Of a stretch of 64,000 bases of DNA, positions 59,800 through 64,000 are shown one piece after another. The stretch spans positions 3,534,001 through 3,598,000 of the forward strand of contig JAWLBI010000001.1 in the NCBI GenBank assembly GCA_041394985.1. The letters run 5' to 3'. The notes beneath the pieces were generated by a model. That model saw only the letters and a list, made by a program, of their open reading frames with translations, did not search any database and was not told the origin of the DNA. The stretch is from JAGLON01 sp041394985. GTDB lineage: Bacteria; Zixibacteria; MSB-5A5; GN15; JAAZOE01. The position numbers were made by a program, and so were the translations under genes. The stretch's first letter is position 1. The number at the start of each line of letters is the position of its first letter.

Positions 59800-62703
59800 G
59801 TGGAGCAATCCGCCAATGGTCGGGCCGAGGGTTTCGACAAAACTAATGCTATAATCGCGGCAATCGCCACGATTATTACCTTTATTATTTACCGGCTAAC
59901 GGTCGCGCCGACATTCAGTTACTGGGATTGCGGCGAATTTATCGCCTGCGCCCATATTCTGGGCAATCCACACCCGCCGGGCACCCCCCTGTTTATGCTG
60001 GTCGGACGCTTCTTTGACCTGTTGCCGATCGGCGCCGATGTCGCCTTTCGGATAAATATGATGTCGGCGGTGTCATCGACATTTACGGCCCTCTTCTCCT
60101 ATCTTATCATGGTCCGCCTGGTATCGAGCTGGTATGAAAATACCGACCATTATCGGACCGGTCGGATTATCGCGTATGCGGCGGGATTTATCGGAGCCTT
60201 GTTTGTCGCCTTCAGTCGGGCCAACTGGACGAACTCGGTTGAGACTGAACCGCGCAGCATGGGCATACTCCTCATGATGATTATCTTCTGGCTCAGCCTG
60301 AAGTGGTTCAACCACCGCTACAGCAAGACCGGAGTTCGAATTATCCTCCTGGTGGCCTTTTTGGCATTACTGGCCATCGGCGTTCACCTGACAGTTTTTC
60401 TTATCGTACCGATCGTAACGGTGTTCTTCAGTCTCAAGAAAAATGTTACGCGCAATGAATGGATGATCGTTTCGGCCTTTTTTATCATTCAATTGCTGCT
60501 GATCATCCTGCTGGCCGGCGACCATAACAATTACAAAATATTCCTCGGGCTCGTCGGGCTGCAGTTCATCGGGCTCGCGCTGTATATGCGCAATAAAATC
60601 AATTGGCCGATCCTGCTCGGCTTCGCATCTATCGCGCCGATCATGGTCGGATTTATGCCGTTTATGTTCGGCATTATCGGCTGGTTAATCGTCAGCGCGA
60701 TTTTTGCATTCGTCACCCGTCAGCGGTTGTGGACTATTTCATTCCTCATTACGATTTTCGCCATCATGGGATATTCGGTTCATGCCTACATCCCAATCCG
60801 GTCGTCGCAGCACCCGGTCATCGATGAAAACACGCCATCGCGGGATTTCCGCACGTTCGTCAACTTCCTCGATCGCAAGCAATACGGCAGCATGTCGATG
60901 ACGGAGCGGATGTTCGAGCGCCGCGGTCAATGGAAAAACCAGTTCGGCGACCATGCCCGCATGGGATTTTTGCGCTTTTTCAAAGAGCAGTATTCGCCGG
61001 AAAAATCATTTATCGTCTTTTTCCTGATCGGGCTGTTTGGTATGGGAATGATGGCAGCGAAAAATCCCAGGTGGGGGTATTTATTCGTCGCCCTTGTCTT
61101 GGTGGCATCGGTGGGGCTTGTCTTGTACATGAACTTCGCCGATGGGACAAGGTATGATAAGGCCACCGGCGATGCGTATCAGGAAGTTCGTGACCGGTAT
61201 TATTTTTTCACTCCGGCGTTTGTGTTCTTCGGGATGGCTATTGGATTGGGATTTGCCGGAATTCTGGAGTTGATTCGCAAGGCTACCACGAAACCGGGTG
61301 AGGGGCTCAATAAGACGGTCGTCATTGCATCGATTATTCTCATTCTGACGCCGATTATTCCCTGTCAGGCCAGTTATTTTTACAATGACCGGTCGCGAGA
61401 GCGCATGGCGTACAGCTATGCCTATAATATTTTATCGTCATGCGAGCCGAATGCCATCCTGTTTACCTCGGGTGACAATGACACCTTCCCTGTCTGGTGT
61501 CTGCAGGAGGTGTACAATTTCCGAAAAGATGTCCGCGTCATCAACTTCTCGCTTCTTAACACCGACTGGTATACCTGGCAGTTAAAGCATATGGATTCTC
61601 TGTCGGCCATCAATGCGGGAATTCCCGTTGAAACGATAGCCGAGGGACAAATCAAGGACGGGCGAATCAATATCAGCGGCAAACCGGTCGATGTTATCGA
61701 GGCCGGGATGCGGCTCGATGTCCCGATATCGCTCAAGGATGATCAAATCCTGTGGGAGCTCGAGGAGCGCAACGGCATCAGCATGTCGGTGCCGAAGAGC
61801 CGCTTCTATGATAAGGTCAGGAAGCGCAGCGCGCTGTTGGTACCGATGCGCTATGGCGATGAAATTCTGAAAGTCGCCCAGTTGATGATGGAAGATATTA
61901 TCCTGACGAATAAATGGAAATATCCGATTCACTTCACGTCGGCCGCGGGAGAAATGCGCTCGTCGCCTTTGAACTTGCTCGATCGCTGCTACCGGCAGGG
62001 CATTATTTTGTCATTGTCCTCGGAAACCGTAAAACTCGAGTACACCGAAAAGACGGACAGCCTGTTTTTCAAGGAATATCGCTACGATAATCTGAGTGAT
62101 ACGACTGTCGCGCAGAGTGAGAATACATCGGGTATTGCGCTGGCCTATCCGGAGAAGATGCTGGATTATTATTCCTACATCTTGTCTAAAGGCGATTCGC
62201 TTAAGGCCGATTCGGTGCTCGAAAAACTGTGCGAGGCGATCCCATCCTACTGGCGGTCTCGTATCGCGCAGGCAGATAGAGCCCGTGAAAAGGGAGATTC
62301 GGTTCGTGCAATGGAAATCGAAAATGAGATGCTTGCCTATGTCAATGGGTTCTACAATATGAATCAGGGCAACGTTTTCTTCCATCAGTACATGGGCATG
62401 GCATATTATGCGATGCGTGATTATGAAAAGGCGGAACAGTATTTCCTGTCGGCGTGGGATTTGAACCATGATAAGGAAAACACATTCCGTGCGCTTGCGA
62501 CGATGTATATTGAGCAGCAGCGGATACCTGACCTGATTCGTCTCGCCCAGGAATACGGGGAATATCATGAGGATGACCCGATGGTCCGGAGAATCTTGAG
62601 TACCGCTCGCCAATTACCACAGTCAATGCAACAACCTGCACCACTGACGATACCGCAGGATGCGCCGGCGACGCCGAATGAAGGCGATGAAGCCGGCAAC
62701 TGA
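59800..62703 (+). CDS. DUF2723 (PMT-like) membrane protein with C-terminal TPR-like region
   Basis: 967 residues from a GTG at 59800 with AGGAGG six bases upstream. The N-terminal signature 'APTFSYWDCGEFIACAHILG' and 'PHPPGTPLFMLVGRFFDLLP' is diagnostic of DUF2723, a GT-C-fold family widespread in Bacteroidetes and relatives. About 12 membrane helices reach to residue 530. Then come a soluble domain ('LFTSGDNDTFPVWCLQEVYN', as in the family) and helical repeats ('YEKAEQYFLSAWDLNHDKE'). A Pro-rich tail ends the protein. It may glycosylate exported proteins; not proven. Confidence 0.92.
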   Translation: MEQSANGRAEGFDKTNAIIAAIATIITFIIYRLTVAPTFSYWDCGEFIACAHILGNPHPPGTPLFMLVGRFFDLLPIGADVAFRINMMSAVSSTFTALFSYLIMVRLVSSWYENTDHYRTGRIIAYAAGFIGALFVAFSRANWTNSVETEPRSMGILLMMIIFWLSLKWFNHRYSKTGVRIILLVAFLALLAIGVHLTVFLIVPIVTVFFSLKKNVTRNEWMIVSAFFIIQLLLIILLAGDHNNYKIFLGLVGLQFIGLALYMRNKINWPILLGFASIAPIMVGFMPFMFGIIGWLIVSAIFAFVTRQRLWTISFLITIFAIMGYSVHAYIPIRSSQHPVIDENTPSRDFRTFVNFLDRKQYGSMSMTERMFERRGQWKNQFGDHARMGFLRFFKEQYSPEKSFIVFFLIGLFGMGMMAAKNPRWGYLFVALVLVASVGLVLYMNFADGTRYDKATGDAYQEVRDRYYFFTPAFVFFGMAIGLGFAGILELIRKATTKPGEGLNKTVVIASIILILTPIIPCQASYFYNDRSRERMAYSYAYNILSSCEPNAILFTSGDNDTFPVWCLQEVYNFRKDVRVINFSLLNTDWYTWQLKHMDSLSAINAGIPVETIAEGQIKDGRINISGKPVDVIEAGMRLDVPISLKDDQILWELEERNGISMSVPKSRFYDKVRKRSALLVPMRYGDEILKVAQLMMEDIILTNKWKYPIHFTSAAGEMRSSPLNLLDRCYRQGIILSLSSETVKLEYTEKTDSLFFKEYRYDNLSDTTVAQSENTSGIALAYPEKMLDYYSYILSKGDSLKADSVLEKLCEAIPSYWRSRIAQADRAREKGDSVRAMEIENEMLAYVNGFYNMNQGNVFFHQYMGMAYYAMRDYEKAEQYFLSAWDLNHDKENTFRALATMYIEQQRIPDLIRLAQEYGEYHEDDPMVRRILSTARQLPQSMQQPAPLTIPQDAPATPNEGDEAGN

Positions 62704-62710
62704 TGATACA

Positions 62711-62741
62711 GAGCCTCCGAATTAATTCGGAGGCTTTTTTT
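62711..62741 (+). terminator. Rho-independent terminator after the DUF2723 gene
   Basis: AGCCTCCGAATTAATTCGGAGGCT is a perfect palindrome followed by a run of T. Confidence 0.92.
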
Positions 62742-62794
62742 ATAATCCAGTGTATAATAAGACGAATCATTCACGGATCTATAGGGAGGGAACA

Positions 62795-63343
62795 ATGGGA
62801 AGATTTCGTGTTATCAATATCATTCTGATCGCGCTGGTATTGTGCGCCGTGTCGGCACAGTGCGCCGAAACATTTGATGCGACGAAGGTAAATCCGCCGA
62901 GGGATTTATTCTACGGCACTATCGGATTCGGAGGTGCGGAAAAACTTTCGATGGGTCTCGGACTCGTTTATATACATGGCAAGCATATGTACACCTTTGG
63001 GTATACGGCGAACGATGACATTCACCTTTTTTCATCCAATTATGAAGAAGAGGAATGCGTTCATTTCATGTATGGGCGATGTTATAGAATGAAATACGGG
63101 CTCTTTTCTCTCTCGGCCGGACTCGGATTAGTTACCGGAACAGTCAGGCAAGAGAATGCGACCTCATACATAGACAAATATACGGATTTCGGACCGAATC
63201 TCGGCCTTCCCATTCAGGCACAAGCCATATGGCGGCCAACCCCGGTTATCGGGCTGGGGGCAAAATTGTTTGGTAATATCAATAGTAAGAACTCATACGG
63301 CGGCATGCATATCTGTCTCATAATCGGGAAAATATGGGATTAA
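62795..63343 (+). CDS. Small outer-membrane beta-barrel-like protein
   Basis: 182 residues from the ATG at 62795 with GGAGGG upstream. The signal peptide is 'IILIALVLCAVSAQCAETF' (about 8-25). The remainder has amphipathic strands ('SMGLGLVYIHGKHMYTFGYT', 'YGLFSLSAGLGLVTGTV', 'VIGLGAKLFGNINSK') with a Cys pair near 'EECVHFMYGRCYRMK', perhaps a disulfide-closed loop. It probably forms an 8-strand barrel, but no family is recognised. It is convergent with the next gene, overlapping by 4 bases at the stop codons. Confidence 0.65.
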   Translation: MGRFRVINIILIALVLCAVSAQCAETFDATKVNPPRDLFYGTIGFGGAEKLSMGLGLVYIHGKHMYTFGYTANDDIHLFSSNYEEEECVHFMYGRCYRMKYGLFSLSAGLGLVTGTVRQENATSYIDKYTDFGPNLGLPIQAQAIWRPTPVIGLGAKLFGNINSKNSYGGMHICLIIGKIWD

Positions 63344-64000
63344 CGGCTCGAGGCCGTTAATTGCAGTCGTTGGCGAACTTCGGCAATTAATGCGCCGATG
63401 GCAATCTGGGTCTCGACATTCAGTTCAATATCGTGCATCACGCTGTTGAGGTATCCCGGAATTTGCAGAAGCGGGTTCAGCGGCAGCGGCATTGATGCCA
63501 TACGCTCCAGTTCCGATATAAAGTCGATATTGATGACATTGTCGTTACCCGCGCTGTTCTTCAGTACAATGATATCGCGAAACAGCGACTGCCAGTGGCC
63601 GATGATGCGATTGATGCGGAAGCGATCCTTGAATGGCAGTAAATCTCCGGCCTCGGCAATCAGCGCGCCTGTATCTGTCAAGAAAAAGCCTTTGAAGAGC
63701 ATCTTGGCGACTTCTCTGTCCTGAGAATTATCGCCGGAGGTCAGATAGAGCGCTCGCCCCAGCGATCCCTGGCACAATCGGGAAAAGACCTGCGCCTGTT
63801 TTTCATTACATTCGGTATGTCCGACCAAGTATTTCGCGATACTTTCATTATCCAGATGTCCGAAGTGAATCTCGCGGCAGCGCGAGATGATGGTCGGGAG
63901 GAGTTTCTCCGGTCGGGATGTCGTGATAATAATCAGTGTCCGCGCAGGCGGCTCCTCGATGAGTTTCAACAGCGCATCGGCTGATGAGGTCAACATGCGG
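63340..64000 (-). CDS. holB: DNA polymerase III delta-prime-like subunit, C-terminal part (5' end outside the window)
   Basis: About 220 C-terminal residues; the gene continues right of 64000. Seen: 'SSADALLKLIEEPPARTLII' (the delta-prime/gamma AAA+ sensor-1 region), 'TTSRPEKLLPTIISRCREIH' (the conserved SRC motif) and the lid 'AQVFSRLCQGSLGRALYL'. The C-terminal collar-like helices are poorly conserved. It is shorter after the SRC than a tau/gamma subunit, so delta-prime (clamp loader) is the better call. The reading frame is open to the edge. Confidence 0.82.
   Translation of the reverse strand, partial: RMLTSSADALLKLIEEPPARTLIIITTSRPEKLLPTIISRCREIHFGHLDNESIAKYLVGHTECNEKQAQVFSRLCQGSLGRALYLTSGDNSQDREVAKMLFKGFFLTDTGALIAEAGDLLPFKDRFRINRIIGHWQSLFRDIIVLKNSAGNDNVINIDFISELERMASMPLPLNPLLQIPGYLNSVMHDIELNVETQIAIGALIAEVRQRLQLTASSR

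Noticed and set aside
1..64000. tRNA, rRNA or known riboswitch
   Set aside because: I looked for tRNA T-loop and acceptor patterns and common riboswitch cores in the gaps and saw none. A covariance search (tRNAscan, Rfam) would settle it.

Overview
The window looks like a chromosomal segment from a Gram-negative bacterium of the FCB group. An uncultured lineage such as candidate phylum Zixibacteria is my best guess, but this is inference and not a database match. Pointers are: a TonB-dependent receptor with an N-terminal carboxypeptidase-regulatory-like domain, next to a secreted protein with a C-terminal sorting-type domain and a PorV-like barrel; FlgD-like C-terminal domains ending in 'GIYFYKI...KKMVLLK'-type tails; DUF2723, DUF4159/DUF4175 and DUF2480 proteins; and moderate GC content. 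There are no rRNA or tRNA genes, CRISPR arrays or insertion sequences that I can recognise.

Layout. 1-7.6 kb: the 5' part of pdxS (minus), an Rrf2 regulator (minus), then a complete ISC iron-sulfur cluster operon in proteobacterial order (iscR-iscS-iscU-iscA-[DUF2480]-hscB-hscA-fdx-iscX), with a perfect inverted repeat beside the iscR promoter and a strong terminator at the end. 7.7-11.5 kb: a saccharopine-dehydrogenase-like gene and two lipoproteins with FlgD-like tails, separated by palindromic intergenic repeats. 11.5-15.6 kb (minus): mazG, a polyprenyl diphosphate synthase and a VWA membrane protein; valS reads away on the plus strand. 18.5-23.9 kb (minus): a probable five-gene membrane operon with two tandem GT-C-like proteins, a sodium/solute symporter, a 35-residue membrane peptide translationally coupled to it, and a polytopic protein. 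24-29.5 kb: a HAMP protein, two tandem caspase-fold lipoproteins with long leaders, a GNAT acetyltransferase, and a compact radical SAM/SPASM unit with a 28-codon overlapping ORF and a 137-residue protein carrying two FPWP segments. 29.5-34.6 kb: repeat-rich DNA on both sides of an AT-rich, single-chain restriction-modification enzyme.

34.6-44 kb: a DRG/Obg-like GTPase, rpmB, an isolated flagellin, a DUF1648 protein, and a TonB receptor/secreted protein/PorV trio (minus). 44.4-50 kb: a periplasmic binding protein, a sensor kinase, two single-domain response regulators and a receiver-kinase hybrid in one overlapping array, with a further receiver convergent to it. 50-53 kb: a CDF transporter with three dimerisation-like repeats, a small membrane peptide and class II fructose-bisphosphate aldolase. 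53.3-64 kb: a DUF4159-DUF4175-TPR cluster, a small coiled-coil membrane protein, a DUF2723 membrane protein, a small outer-membrane barrel candidate, and the C-terminal part of a DNA polymerase III delta-prime-like protein.

The candidates I consider most likely to be new are the radical SAM unit at 27.8-29.5 kb, the paired caspase-like lipoproteins, the symporter micropeptide and the ordered mosaic of intergenic repeats. All functional links beyond family membership are inferred from position.
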